From contig CAJQUW010010302.1 in the NCBI GenBank assembly GCA_907163375.1, positions 1 through 64,000 on the forward strand: a DNA stretch of 64,000 nucleotides. The letters run 5' to 3'. The DNA is from Prostheceraeus crozeri (lineage: Eukaryota > Platyhelminthes > Polycladida > Euryleptidae). Position 1 is the stretch's first letter. Every line of letters starts with the position of its first letter. The notes beneath the pieces were generated by a model that was not told the DNA's origin, ran no database searches, and saw nothing but the letters and a program-made list of their open reading frames with translations. Positions 11,673 through 23,700 of this stretch are shown here, in pieces. The translations under genes and the position numbers were made by a program.

Positions 11673-12257
11673 CTGCGCGCGCTTCGGTTTCCTAGAAAGG
11701 AAGAATTGTATGTAACCTTAATGTCGAAATGGCACATCAACTTGCTCCTTCTCGAATGGATAATTCATGTATGGCTTGCTATTGGAAATGGCAAACAATA
11801 AGCTGTCAGCAGAGGACACCAGAGCCAGTGAGAGATGCGTGCGTGCTGTGATATCACTTCGTACACACCAAAACACACATCCCTGTCTTGGCTTCGATTC
11901 AATGCACTATAAAGTGAGCAATGCCGAGAAGAGGATGTGAAATCATCAAGTGAACTAATTTTCGTACGCCTGCTACTTTCTTTAATAATGATCGGAAGGG
12001 CCAACATTATGGAGAAAACTTGTGGGCAATGATCTGAAGTCTTCGAATCTGAAGGAATTTTGGCAATCGAAGCACTTTGCTGGAACTCACATTAATCCGC
12101 AAGCGACGCACGACTTTTTTTCCTATCTCTGTAAGGTATTAGGAATTCCTTCTTGCCCACTTAATAGGTTCCTCTATGTGCCGTCAGTTTCGTATTAATC
12201 ACACTTCTAGCAAACCGAAGCAGATAAACAAAATATTTAATTCTGTGCATATACATG
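11645..12257. mobile_element. Non-autonomous DNA transposon inserted in the LINE
   Basis: About 60-base inverted ends: the left end (about 11645..11705) and the reverse complement of the right end (12195..12257) share CACAGAATTA and CTTCGGTTT-CTAGAA. The insertion separates the LINE endonuclease segment ending LDKI from the part resuming at ASSSIADYF. The inner right half (11958..12215) is closely related to 50535..50837, which proves it is a separate dispersed family. No transposase was recognised. Confidence 0.7.
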
Positions 12258-12530
12258 TATTTTGTCGAGAACATTATTGCCCCTTGTCGGAGATAGAACT
12301 TTATTGACCATGTCAAAGGAGACATCCAGGCATTTTTGTTATTGAAATTGTTAAAATCACCACAAAATACAATGTTTACTTCGGGATAATTCATCAAAAA
12401 TAAGTCGGCAATACTTGTGATAAATGATGATATACACACGCTATCTGATGCTGATATGCTAGGAGGCAGGTAGACGGATATCAAAAATACAGTGGAAAAT
12501 AGACGTTTTGTACACATCTCGAAATAAGTG

Positions 12531-14555
12531 CAATTTTGAATGGAGTGTTATTTGGATGACAAAGACTATCTAACACAAAAATTACTCAATTATATGTTTT
12601 CTTAATTTAAATGTCTTGCATACAAAAAAGTAAGTCATAAATGTTCGTGATGGTTTCCTAAATCAAAGGCGGGTAAAGTTGAGTAAAATTACGAATCAAT
12701 TGCAGCAAGTTTGATTGTTTTGATTTGTCCTCTTCTAGCATCTGTATAAGTGGGCATATGTGCAATTGGCTTTCAATGCTGTGCTTTAAAAAGTGATTGT
12801 CTTTGAGATTTTACCTGAAGCTTACTCGGAAGGCTTATAATTGAAACCTTACAACCTGAAGTTCACTTTGACATTGAGATCAACAATCTTTGGCAATCAA
12901 TTAAATATCTGTTGTTCATCTTGTAAAGGAAGCCCAAAAAACTAGTTGATCTTTACTAGATTCTCGAATTTCTTTTGCGAGGCCTTTCAATAAAAAAACT
13001 CAGACCCAGTTTTTCCTGATATCTGTTGTTTCATGAAGTCATTGTAGTCGATGTAATTAAGTAGTTGATAAATGATTTATTATACGCAAATTATCCTTGA
13101 TGTTGTAGAGTACAATATCCCGTTTATGGTCGGAATGATAACTGCATCTTCTTCAATATCAAGGAAAAACTCTACATCTGCAAATATGAATGCCTACTTA
13201 GTTTAGAGGAAAGTAAGAAAAAAGTTTTTAGATTGTTTCAGTTTGCATTATATAATTAAGGGTCCAATATCAAACAAAAGATTTGTTTCTCGTCGATGTA
13301 AATACAATCTGAAAATAGGAGATTTGCTGCACTTCTCTCTCTGTCTCTCTTTCTCTGTGTGTGTCGAAGCAAATGACATACCATCTCTTTTACCCTGTTT
13401 TGTACAAAGCTGTCGAATGCTACGTAGGCCCCTAATCATTTTTCTCTTTGATTTTTTTACTGTATGGAATGCCATGATCCTCATTCAAAATTCATGCGAT
13501 TTATCATTGTCTTCACTATTATTTATTGTGCAACAAACATTTCATAGGTACCATTAATGACATCGACGAGTAGGGTTTAAAATCTTTTTGAAATGTATTA
13601 ATACAAACAATCACCACGTTTTTCGCTTTGTAGTTTTTCTGTATTCTTTTGCTATATTTGATTCGAGAAGATTCACCCATTCTTTATAGAACATATTCAA
13701 AACTTAACAATCTTAGGTGACTATGAACTATGTCATCACAACAAGTGCATCTCCACAGGCATGGCGAACATTTAGTTGAGATTTAATTGTCATTTCCGTT
13801 CCGACGCATATCTGAGAAAGAACCCAAGAGCACGTTAAGGTCAGTTTATTTAGCATTTACATATGATAAATTGAATTGTCAGCCACCTGTCATGTAAACA
13901 CTTAAACATTAAAGACGACCCGACATTTGGTATATTAATAATTGATAATATGAAATGCAAGAAATTGCTGTAAATATTCATGCAATATGTACAGTATATC
14001 ATCACACCACATGTTCAGCATATCCCGACCGACCGTTTGCATTGATTCCTGTTTTATTCGTTATTTGTAAACTGTATGCATTTCTGTCAATTTCGTCTTT
14101 CTGTTTGATATAATCTTCAGGAATAGGATTATTTTAGATCTATTATGTCACTCTTGGTAATATTCCTATAATGCTGTCAAATAAGTGTTTGAGTGTTGAA
14201 ATTTGACACTTTATATTTCAAGACTTATAATCATTTATTACATTCATTATTAAATTTATTACAATCATTTACAAAATTTATATCAATTTTCAAGATACAA
14301 TTTCGATTATAATCTTCCATTCGTTGTCAAAGACATTTTGAAGTGAAGGTCTTTTGAAAACTAAAAAAGTGCTTATTGTCAGAAAGTGGAAAGGAAAGCG
14401 AAAAGAGTCCAAGACAAATTTTAATAGTATTATATTAGGTATAAACAAGAAATCAGGGAGAATAAGAAATTAATTGCATTCTTGCTTGACAACAAAGGTC
14501 TGTCGCAGTACATTGAATATCTAAAGAGAAAGACAACTTTTAAGTCAACAAAAGA
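12531..14555. other. Intergenic stretch, no gene seen
   Basis: AT-rich, with a pyrimidine-rich microsatellite-like run at 13333..13366. The opposite-strand frames over 13243..13557 have biased composition and no family resemblance. Confidence 0.5.
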
Positions 14556-14559
14556 CGCC

Positions 14560-14640
14560 GACCCGACCGCACTCGCCTGACCCAGGAATCGAACCGAAGT
14601 CCGCGGCTGACGGTTCAAAAGGAATGCGAGTGAAGGCAGA
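14560..14640 (-). repeat. tRNA-like / SINE B-box remnant
   Basis: The minus strand contains GGTTCGATTCC, a perfect pol III B box, in a GC-rich island within AT-rich DNA. No convincing A box or cloverleaf can be drawn, so a tRNA gene is unlikely. A truncated tRNA-derived SINE is the simplest reading. Confidence 0.3.
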
Positions 14641-15395
14641 AGTCATCTTTAAGTGATATCGACCAAAGTGTTTAAATATGTTAATACTTCCCTTATATAC
14701 TTTACTTTGATATCGACAGCATATTGTCCAATTATTATTGACAGAACGGTACCAGCATTCATGCTGTAGCGAGACAGCATATTAGCGTATTATATCACGT
14801 AGTCTTATGACAAGCTGCAACCATAGAGCAAGCTTTTAGCTAAACTGTGAAGTCAGAGTTAATAATCTGCTATACAGATTCTTTGAACTTGCAAATCACT
14901 AAGTGATTTGCAAAGCAATTAATCATTATTCAACGGCGAAAGACTAGTCAGGATTTAATGCGTATAAGTCGCTTGCTGTAAAGGAAGAGCCCCCGCCAGA
15001 GGATTATCAATGGTCGGCACAGCTATGAATGGGGAGCTACGAGGTAGTGATATAAGTTTGCAAATAATGTTTCAGAACATCGGTAATTTTTGAGAGAATG
15101 ATTTTCCAACTTTTAGTAGGCCTAATTTGTAGAAGAAATATTAGGAATGGAACTCCTTTTTCTCACTCTATCACAAGACTTTTGTCAACGATTCGTGCTG
15201 TCAGCATGTAAGATATCATACACGGTAAGGCGCTAACGATGTAGTTGCGAAAAATGAATGGGAGGGGCAATTCAAAAACACTTCCGTAAATCTATGAAAT
15301 TTGAATTTTATATGTAACTTATCACTATACTTCAATGACTTCAGCCCTGCTCGAGCAATCTAATTTCATTCAGGTACTATACATAAAAATTTACG
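14641..15395. other. Intergenic stretch, no gene seen
   Basis: No supported gene or repeat. Confidence 0.5.
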
Positions 15396-15601
15396 ACATG
15401 ATCGGAAGATCCCCTCTGCTGTTACTGTAGTAGCAAAACTCAAAGTTTGGGTTTGCGCGAGCGTTTTCGATGTCAGTCGGACATTATGATGACACAAAGA
15501 TTAAGCGCATGTTTATGATGTCCGACGGACCTTGAAAGCGCTCGCGCAAATACAAACATTGAGTTTTGCTACCAACAGCAGATGGGACCTTCCAATCATG
15601 T
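15396..15601. mobile_element. Palindromic fold-back MITE
   Basis: Two arms of about 95 bases (15396..15492 and 15505..15601) are inverted copies, sharing GTAGCAAAACTCAA, TTTGCGCGAGCG and GTCGGACAT, with a loop of about a dozen bases. About 15% of positions differ between the arms. No clear target duplication is visible, and there is no coding potential. Confidence 0.85.
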
Positions 15602-16189
15602 TATATACAGTCTGTCCCTCACTCTTCAGTGATATAAAATTAACTGAATCTAATTAACACGTTTACAAATTATTCAACAAATGCTTTTAGAAGTGTGTTG
15701 CTTAAAGGCCAACCTAGACATTCACAAAACCACATCATTGGTCGTTTAAGCCTGCCAGCAATTGAATAAATTCATTGACAAAAATCCTCTCATAAAGGTA
15801 TAGCTAATTGCGCTTGCAAAAGACTATGTTCAAAATTATGTCTTCTTGTATCTTAATGCAGGTCCAATTTTGGTTAATATAAAATAAATGCATGCAGGCC
15901 TAGGCGCATATATTTTCAATGAGATATTTAGAGGATTTTTGGTTAGATTTGAGCTGATCTGTAATGACTTGTGCGGAACGTGTTCAAATTGATATCACTT
16001 CCCCCTGAACGAACTGCGCTGCTAGTGAATGGCATTACAAATCTGCCACAACCACAAAAATAATGAATGACATCATTACTAGTTTTTTTGTAAAGCGCTT
16101 TCAATTTCAGGCATGCAAAATAGTATATTATAATAATGAACTCAAATAGTGCGAAATCATTTTTTTTGGAAAATGTCCTGACTAGTCAT
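15602..16189. other. Intergenic stretch, no gene seen
   Basis: No supported gene or repeat. Confidence 0.5.
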
Positions 16190-17025
16190 TGCGTACTAGT
16201 TGAGTCGGAAAGACTTAAAGATGTTAATTATTATTTTTCTAACGTACAAAATTTTTCGATCGCCATCCAGCAATCATCTTCAGGGACAAAAGATTAGAAG
16301 TTTAAACTATAAGGAATTTGAAAATGATATTTACAATGAGATGACATGATGATTTACAATGAGATGATATGAAGGAATGCAGATATGAACAGGTTGTACT
16401 GGATTACATATCTTTACCAGCAGTAAAAATAAATTGACCTGACAGGATGGATGAATTCTATGTTAGATGATGTAGTGAAGAAATGATAAAGTTGTTAGTA
16501 AAAAAGGAAATCACGGTAGCTGTCAAGTTCTGTTCTACTATTTATTGTTGGTTTACATTTGTTTATGATGAATGCTTCACGTAATCTCAAATTTGTGTTG
16601 TCATGATTGTGGGCCAGAATGTCAATATTGATGTCCGAATGTTGTATTTTGCACGTTTTAATATGTTTAAACACGGAAGATGAAAAGTTTGTGGTATGTT
16701 CCTTGAAGCGGGCGTGGAGAGGTCGTACGGTACTGCCAATGTAAAATTTATCACATTTGTTACAGTGGATCTTGTAGATAATGTTTTTTCGGTTGCAGAA
16801 TTCTTTGTTTTTCATTTTGTAATTATGTTTTTCATATCTACATTCCTTCATATCATATCATTGTAAATCATCATGTCATCTCATTGTAAATATCATTTTC
16901 AAATTCCTTTTAGTCTAAACTTCTAATCTTTTGTCCGTGAACATGATTGCTGGATGGCGATCGAAAAATTTTGTACGTTTGTCTTTAAAAACCTGACTCT
17001 TTCCGACTCAACTAGTACGAAATCA
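16190..17025 (-). mobile_element. Truncated Penelope-like element with inverted terminal copies
   Basis: 16197..16391 and 16836..17021 are inverted copies of each other. They share GAGTCGGAAAGA, TTTTTCGATCGCCATCCAGCA and TTACAATGAGATGA. Between them lies only the GIY-YIG endonuclease end of a Penelope-like protein. An inverted pseudo-LTR just upstream of a 5'-truncated copy is a known arrangement for this group. The reverse transcriptase is absent. Confidence 0.82.
16495..16851 (-). CDS. GIY-YIG endonuclease of a Penelope-like element
   Basis: 118 codons. Residues 24-44 hold IIYKIHCNKCDKFYIGSTV, the GIY-YIG core in its Penelope form, followed by R-to-E spacing HARFKEH. Near the end is LRLREAFIINKCKPTINSR, the region with the catalytic glutamate. 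The first seven codons lie within the right inverted copy, so the frame start is created by the truncation junction. This nuclease nicks DNA to prime reverse transcription in the full element. Confidence 0.8.
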   Translation of the reverse strand: MKECRYEKHNYKMKNKEFCNRKNIIYKIHCNKCDKFYIGSTVRPLHARFKEHTTNFSSSVFKHIKTCKIQHSDINIDILAHNHDNTNLRLREAFIINKCKPTINSRTELDSYRDFLFY

Positions 17026-19295
17026 ATTCTAGTCATACATGATATAATAAATGGTTGTGCCGATGTTCTATGTCGTGATTGTTGCTACAAGCTTGTATAT
17101 GCGATAAAAGATTGCACACTTTTAGTGTACCTGTTTAATAAATATAATTTTTTGAGTATTTAAGACATGCTTTAAGTTGCACCAATATTCATTTTAGTGC
17201 AGTTAAACGGAATCTTTTGACAGTCATCTTTTTCTCGTTAGCATAGGTCAAATACGTGGTAGAAGTCAACAAGATCACCAAATGCAGCAGCTGAAATGAA
17301 TTGTCCTATTGTTCCAACCTTCGAGTGTCGTGTCATATCCAGCAGCTTAGGCATGTAGTATATAGGCTACAGCACATATGCAACATGCTGACAAACAAGC
17401 GCTTTAAAAAAATTACCAAAGCGGAAGGATTGGCGGAAAAATATATGTTTCCAAACAGTTGAAGTAAACAGAATTAATCTTGTCAATAAACCCCAATAAA
17501 ATCAAAATATATTTGTACCTATTCTATTAGGCCCTATCATAAAATGCGGATTGACATGCATGTTGCTATAAAACGCATGTTTTATTTCGGAGAGAAAACC
17601 CACTATGACAACAATGAAGCAAACTCAAGATTACGGAGGGCTATGATGATAAAAAAGCTGAAGTCAAAACCTAATAACAAGATTCAGCTTGAATGTAAAA
17701 AAACATTAAATAAATTTCAGAGTTTAGAATGCAGTTTCCGCTAGATTGAGTAATATGCCTCCGCTATCCCCTGAAAAATTTGTTTTGCAACACCCAAAAT
17801 TTTACCTCTCCATATACCGAAAAATTGTTCCATCGTACCTGTGGATCATCCTCATTTGGGGCAATGCAATTCAATTTCCTTAGCAATGCGCAAAATCATG
17901 TGTTCATAGCTGATCTCATATCGAGCCTATGATTGAGGGTTTTGAGGATGCTTTAGCAAAATCGATTATTTCGTGACGCGATATTGAAATTCGTTAGTAT
18001 GCTTATATTCTCAAAACAAGACATAATCAAAGCGACGAAGGGCTGCATCCTTGGGCCTTTGATGGTTTGTTGGCATCATCAGATATGTTGAGACATCAGT
18101 TAATTTAACCTGATAAGGAAATTTCATATTTAAACTATGTCATTTTTGAAACGCTTTTAATATTAGGCTATACGTAGCTTATAATCGGTTGTGACAGTCT
18201 GGGTGCCGAAGATAATTTACTATGAAATCTGACGGATATACACTTTCTTCTAAGCATCAATCGAAGTATCGATGTGAAGCTGCCAAGAAAGTCGCTATGC
18301 CGGTTCCATTTAAGCTGTCTCATACTTCACACCAAAAGATATCAACGTCAGTTCTAATAAAAACGTTTTCTGAAAATCAACTGAAGCCCCCAAGAGATTC
18401 AAATACAATGGGAACGTAAACCAAGTGCTTGGAATTGCTAATAAAAACTTCAAATCTGGTAAAGCGTCTAGACCATTCCGCTTTAAAACTTTAAATAGGC
18501 AATTTCACAAAGGTATGTTGGAGAAAATTGCTGCCTAATAAAACAATCGTGGATACGTATTTTCGATCACACACCACGTTTGAACAACGCACACTAATCA
18601 GCGTACGCTATTGGAGAATCAAATTTGTTTGGTATTGCCGTATTAATTGCTTGGGCAGATTTTTAATTCTCTAACACCATGTATATGAGTATTTTTCATT
18701 ATTCAAATTATTTATACAAAATAAATTTTTCATTTAAACTTTATTACTTTACTACCCTATATATTGAAGAGGGCGTGAATTTTCTAATAAATGATGAAGA
18801 TAAAATTACAAAATCTAATGTCAGTCATAGAGCTTGATGGAAAGTGATAATTAGGACGGGAGCTAATGACACTTTCTTCCTAAAGTCGCGTAGAAAGAGT
18901 TTGATAGCATGGATTTGTAGATCTTGAAACGCTGAATACAAGAATCAAATTCTTAAGTGTCACAGCCAGTCGCTTTCGGTTACAGGTAAGGTTAAAGGAT
19001 TCCCATTGGAATCCAATGGTAAAATTCAAAAAGTATCTATGGATTGAGAAACACTTGGCAATTTTCGTACATTTTCTTTTGCAGAAAAGAAACTATTCAT
19101 CAGAATGCCATGAACTCTGAAACATGATTGAGTTCAGAACATCAACTTCGATATAAAAGTTGAAGTGAGCCACATGATTCGGCATTTGATGTCTGAGAGT
19201 CTCTACAAAATGAGTAAAGTCGCCAAAAATTAAGTCAAAACGTAAAATTCATTTTGGATTGGCCTTTTTAGCTCGGAAGCCAAATCTGCTACACT
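17026..19295. other. Intergenic stretch, no gene recognised
   Basis: Two small plus-strand frames (17544..17744, 66 codons, basic; 18222..18419, 65 codons) have no recognisable family and no splice context I could support. Confidence 0.45.
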
Positions 19296-19430
19296 GCTCC
19301 AACTACCATGACGTGCAGTGCACGCCATTCGCTCATAACTGCAACGCCTCTCATGCTGATTGAACATACTACAGCGTTATAGGAACATACTACAGCGATG
19401 ACGTGCAGTGAACGTCATGGGTAGTTAAGG
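19296..19430. repeat. Small repeat cluster with inverted ends
   Basis: ATGACGTGCAGTG occurs twice, GAACATACTACAGCG twice in tandem, and the ends ACTACCATGACG and CGTCATGGGTAGTT are inverted copies. It may be a tiny MITE. The nature is unknown. Confidence 0.35.
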
Positions 19431-19849
19431 CATGGCAGTGTTGTCAGCTGCTAGTCGAACACTTACGTAAGTGCCCGCATGATGTGCACCGCACGTCATT
19501 GGGCCCAAGGGGTTAGTTATGCCTCATGGCACGAAATTAAAGATTTCGCATTTTACAAATTATTTCTAATACGATCAAAATCAAAATAGATTTTCATGTT
19601 GCTGCTATTGCTGCTAGAAATAATTTTGATCCAAAGATTGATTAGGTCTTTGTCAAAATAATCTTCAACAAAGAGTAATCCAAATTCACCTATTAAAGCA
19701 GCAGTATGGTGTTATAGTTGACAAATGACTAAGATTTTGCAAATGTGAAACTGTATTTTATTCAAATCAGACAGTTTATTATAGAAGCAAAATTCTCCGC
19801 CATGCTTTAGATAAGGTTAAGAAAGCAGATAAAGTAAGCATTTTGAATG

Positions 19850-20690
19850 CATTATTTGCCATTGTTCCATTCATATGTGCTTGCAAGCGCTTTCAGTCTT
19901 GTGGCTGCTAAATAAGCTGCTTCTTTGCCTTTCTTATCACGTGAAATTAGATGCTTCTTAGTATTGTGTGAGATCCAAAATCCTGGGTATTTATATTCCT
20001 TCACTATTTCAATGTATGTAACATTATCATCAGAATATATTGTTATGTGGTTATTATCACTTTTAGCATTTTGAATCATGATTTTTGTATTACCATTGTT
20101 TTCTAGATCATTATAATGCCAAACTTTCTTCACTATTTTTGTTTATTTTATCAAACCGTCTTTTTTCATTACTCATTAAGAGGATGTCATCTGCGCATAT
20201 CAAGCAATAGTATATGCGAATCCCTGATTATTGCAGCATTTATTGGTTCAATATTGGAGCAAATTTCTTTCTCCACTTTATTCATGAATTCTGAAAATAA
20301 GGTGGGAGATAAGTAATCTCTTTGAGGCAAGCCATTTTAAGTCAACTGCATAAGATTCAACACCATTAATTAATATTACATCCATCTTTTTAGTTATCAA
20401 TTTCATAAGAAGGTGGAGAAAGCACCTTTTTGAAGGAAATGTATGCAATTTATTTATCAATGTTTTATAGGAAATAATTGATATTAATATTATTAAAAAA
20501 TTAAATCATTAATATCAAAAAAAATATTAAAAAGTTATCAATAGCCTTTTAGGAATTGGATCAAAAGCCTTCGATCAGTCTATAATACTCCTATACAAGG
20601 GATGTTTGCTATTCTTTTAGATTTGCATTATTTCTTTAACTGTGTAAATGTACTATCCAATGTTGAGCTTCTTTTTCGAAATCTTGTTTG
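19850..20690 (-). mobile_element. LINE reverse transcriptase fragment, degraded
   Basis: Minus-strand pieces follow RT order: a TRFRKRSSTLDSTFTQL segment (about 20620..20690), traces of the first palm aspartate, LSPTLFSEFMNKVEKEI (about 20270..20320), CADDILLMSNEKRRFDKINK (about 20130..20200, the Y/CADD box), and KEYKYPGFWISHNTKKHL (about 19960..20010). Several frameshifts separate these pieces, including between the last two. The clade is not clear. Confidence 0.75.
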
Positions 20691-23109
20691 GTAGTTGTGA
20701 ATCATTTTATTCTCTTTATATGACATCATACAAGTGACAACAGATAAAAACAGCTCAAGTTAAACAGAAAGAAATCCTATTCTGATACGTATTCAAGGCA
20801 AAATTTGTTTTGATCGCCCGGTCGATGCCGGCATAGCTAATCCCACATCCGACCGATTGGTTCCATCTCTGCCTGCCCTGTCATGTACGGCAGGCTATAT
20901 ATAGCAAAGTAAGTATATAAGAGAAACACTTTGATATATAGGTTGCACTTTAATATGTGCTGTAATCGTAATTCTTGCTAAGTATTCGTAATATCTTCCT
21001 GCACGTCATATGAATAAAGAAAAAGGATTTGCTTCTAAAATGTTCATTTTTCATCTGTTTGTGAAATGATTATTCAAGTAATCTATTCACAAACACGCAT
21101 AATTCGGATCTCACAAGCCGCTGTCGGTTGGAAAATCAATGATGTTCTTTATGACTTTGCCATTGTTCGGAATAAATGAATGAAGTTTTGTAATTCAAGT
21201 GTGTTTTGTCAAAAAGGTGACTGAAAATGAGTTGATCATTCACAGGCGAAATTATTTAGAGACGAAGAGTCAATAACAAGAATGTCATAAATTTGTCATG
21301 TTTAAAATTTCTTATACAATATCAAATGCGTTGTGCAACGTGAATTTTCATAATTAACGTATTAGGTTTATGTATTACTCATTCTGCGCATTCATACATA
21401 TATATTATATTACATTCAATATATATTTTGACATCTATCTGTACAGTCTTTGCACATTATTGCACGTCAATTTTTTGGCGTATTCTCTTTCGCAAGACTG
21501 GATCGACAAGTTATGTGATAAAATTATATTTTGCGGAATTGATTTCGCACTTGAAAAAGTAACATTTTGGCAATGTCAAACAACTGTCATCACAAAGTCA
21601 GTACTGACACAATAAATGGTAACATGACAAATTCTTTGAAGATAGTTAAATGACAATTAACAGAATGCGAGGTGCATGTAATAGCAAACTGAATATAATA
21701 CTGAAGAAAGCCGGACAATTTGAAGACAAAAGTTAGACAATGAATTTAAAAATACCAATTAGAATGATGGGCAAAATATTTCTTGTCTTATGTTTTGCGC
21801 TTATTTCATTTAATCAACAGATGCCAGCGATCAATTTCGACAACAAAATGGATAGTTTTTGATAGTTCGAATATACATTTCAAAATGAAAAGTAGTCTGC
21901 ATGTGGGTGGATCTTGAACAGGAGAGAAGTTGAGTTTTGCCAACAAATGTCAATAAGAGAGAATTGTAAATCATCGAAGTTAATGAGATCAGCATTTAAG
22001 TTCAAAACCAACGTAATTCTTGGTAAGTTGTCAAATGGCGCTAGTTTATTAACTGTTGCGGAAACGAAATTTCCGATATGTGATTGCTCACACAAGCAGT
22101 TGGAAATTGAACGAAATTTTTCCGCAACAGCAATAATGGTTAACCTAAAGCGGTTGCTTATTTTTTTCACTTCATCCAGTTGTTTATTAACATTTTGTAA
22201 ACAGGAAAATTTACCTCATCTTGAGCTACTTTTCAAACGGAATGAAAGTCAAGATGAATGTAGTTGTCGTATAATCTTCTCCTCAAAACATGGGTAAAAG
22301 AGTCAATGTATTGTACTGTTTTTATAAAAAATTATTGACGCAGCTTGCAGCATGGATATTTGGTATGTACTTTATACTCAAGGGTATTTCTCGCTATTTT
22401 TTTCTCATTTGAGTTCTTTACAGTCATTTCACTTTGCCTGGCTGGTGTACATGTGATAAAAGATACAGCTAATCATAACATGATATTTGCTATTTCTACT
22501 CAAAATATAATAATAAAGAAATTATTAGGTGATTAGATGCGCACAACGACTGCGTGGATCCTTGCTGCACTTGAAACATCGGCGAGGAACGTTGACTGTA
22601 AGAGAACTTGAAATGCCTGGTTCTTCTTTGAAACCTAGCACTGCATCAGCCTATATAGTAGCTCTTGGTAAGTGATTATGTGAGTCGCAGCCTTTTTTAG
22701 AATAGATATCTGCGAAAAAATGTTGGCAAACTTTTGCTGTGAACTGTGGATGTACTTTTCTAATTTAAATGATACTAGGCATGATGCATGATTTACTTGT
22801 GTTTATGATATAGAATACTATGCATTGGATTGTATATCTGAGAAGAAATCAAGAATTTTGAGTTAAAATATGCGAGACACCTCTACATTTTCGTGTATGT
22901 CAAACTAAATTGACCTTAATGATTTTAAGTGATTACTTTTCTTTCAACCGTGTAAGTCGTTGTTGTCTTACAGCATCTGTTTTGTTGGCCTTAATTGCAA
23001 TAATAATTGCAGAATTCAGATTTCTCTGTATACTGTTCAAGAAATTCACCATGATTCACATTAGGAAATATATATTGCAGATTATGCTTTATTATGAACA
23101 TAATTAGTA
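20691..23109. other. Intergenic stretch with one hairpin
   Basis: No gene recognised. 22055..22128 is an inverted repeat (GTTGCGGAAAC near one end, TTTCCGCAAC at the other). Because of it, open frames overlap on both strands at 21880..22297; I do not regard them as genes. Confidence 0.45.
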
Positions 23110-23700
23110 AAAAGGATTTTCATTTAAGCTCTGTATTTAGCGAGGATGGCATTGTACTGCAATCTGTCGATAGCACGAAAATTCTGGGAGCGCATTTTTC
23201 ATCTGATTTGAGTTGAAATGCGCACATTGATCATGTTATCACTCAGGCATCAAGACGACTGTACCCTTTTTTTGAAAAGGTCAGGATGTGACCCTACCAC
23301 TTTATAGCGAACGTACTTTGCTTTTGTCCTGTCTGTCCAGACATATTGCTTTCCTGTCTCAGTCAATCTCCCCAATTACATGTATCTCGTTGAAAGACTA
23401 TAAGTCATGATCGAAAGAAGAATTTGAAGAATCGTCGGTGAAAAATGTAAACCGGATCTTGAAGCTTTCACGGACCACCAAAGCTCTTCACTTTTTGAGA
23501 AGATTGTTGGAGATGAGCACCAACCATTCGCTACGTGATTTTTTTCCCTACAGGAACACACTGTTCAGAAACTTGTGTCCTCTCAAGCATCTCCAAACAA
23601 GTGCTGCTATCTATCTGATTTTAGTCTTTCTTCATTCGATTTTGCAAATAACGTGTCTACAGCTTTCTTGTCACATTTTGATAATATTTTTTTTCTTCTG
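23110..23700 (+). mobile_element. Jockey/CR1-type LINE fragment, degraded
   Basis: Plus-strand peptides correspond to the region after the RT core: VDSTKILGAHFSSDLS, then NAHIDHVITQASRRLYPFFEKV, a degraded CPV segment, and STNHSLRDFFPYRNTLFRNL. Stops and frameshifts are present and the catalytic core is missing. Confidence 0.65.

Larger units (their letters stand above)
9485..12530 (-). mobile_element. CR1/Jockey-group LINE with a nested DNA transposon
   Basis: On the minus strand the element reads from an AP-endonuclease segment (12510 to about 12258: SVYLPPSISAS, CGDFNNFN, then LSPTRGNNVLDKI in a neighbouring frame) into the long reverse transcriptase frame (11672..9552). The 3' tail has AATAAA at 9497..9502 followed by a TCTC run, as in microsatellite-tailed LINEs. 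The endonuclease domain is split by an inserted DNA element at about 11645..12257. The 5' end and any ORF1 were not recognised. Confidence 0.88.

Noticed and set aside
14560-14640. A genuine tRNA gene
   Set aside because: Only a B box is convincing; no acceptor stem, D arm or anticodon arm pairs properly.
21880-22297. Overlapping open frames on both strands
   Set aside because: No family resemblance, and the overlap includes a hairpin at 22055..22128; likely chance.
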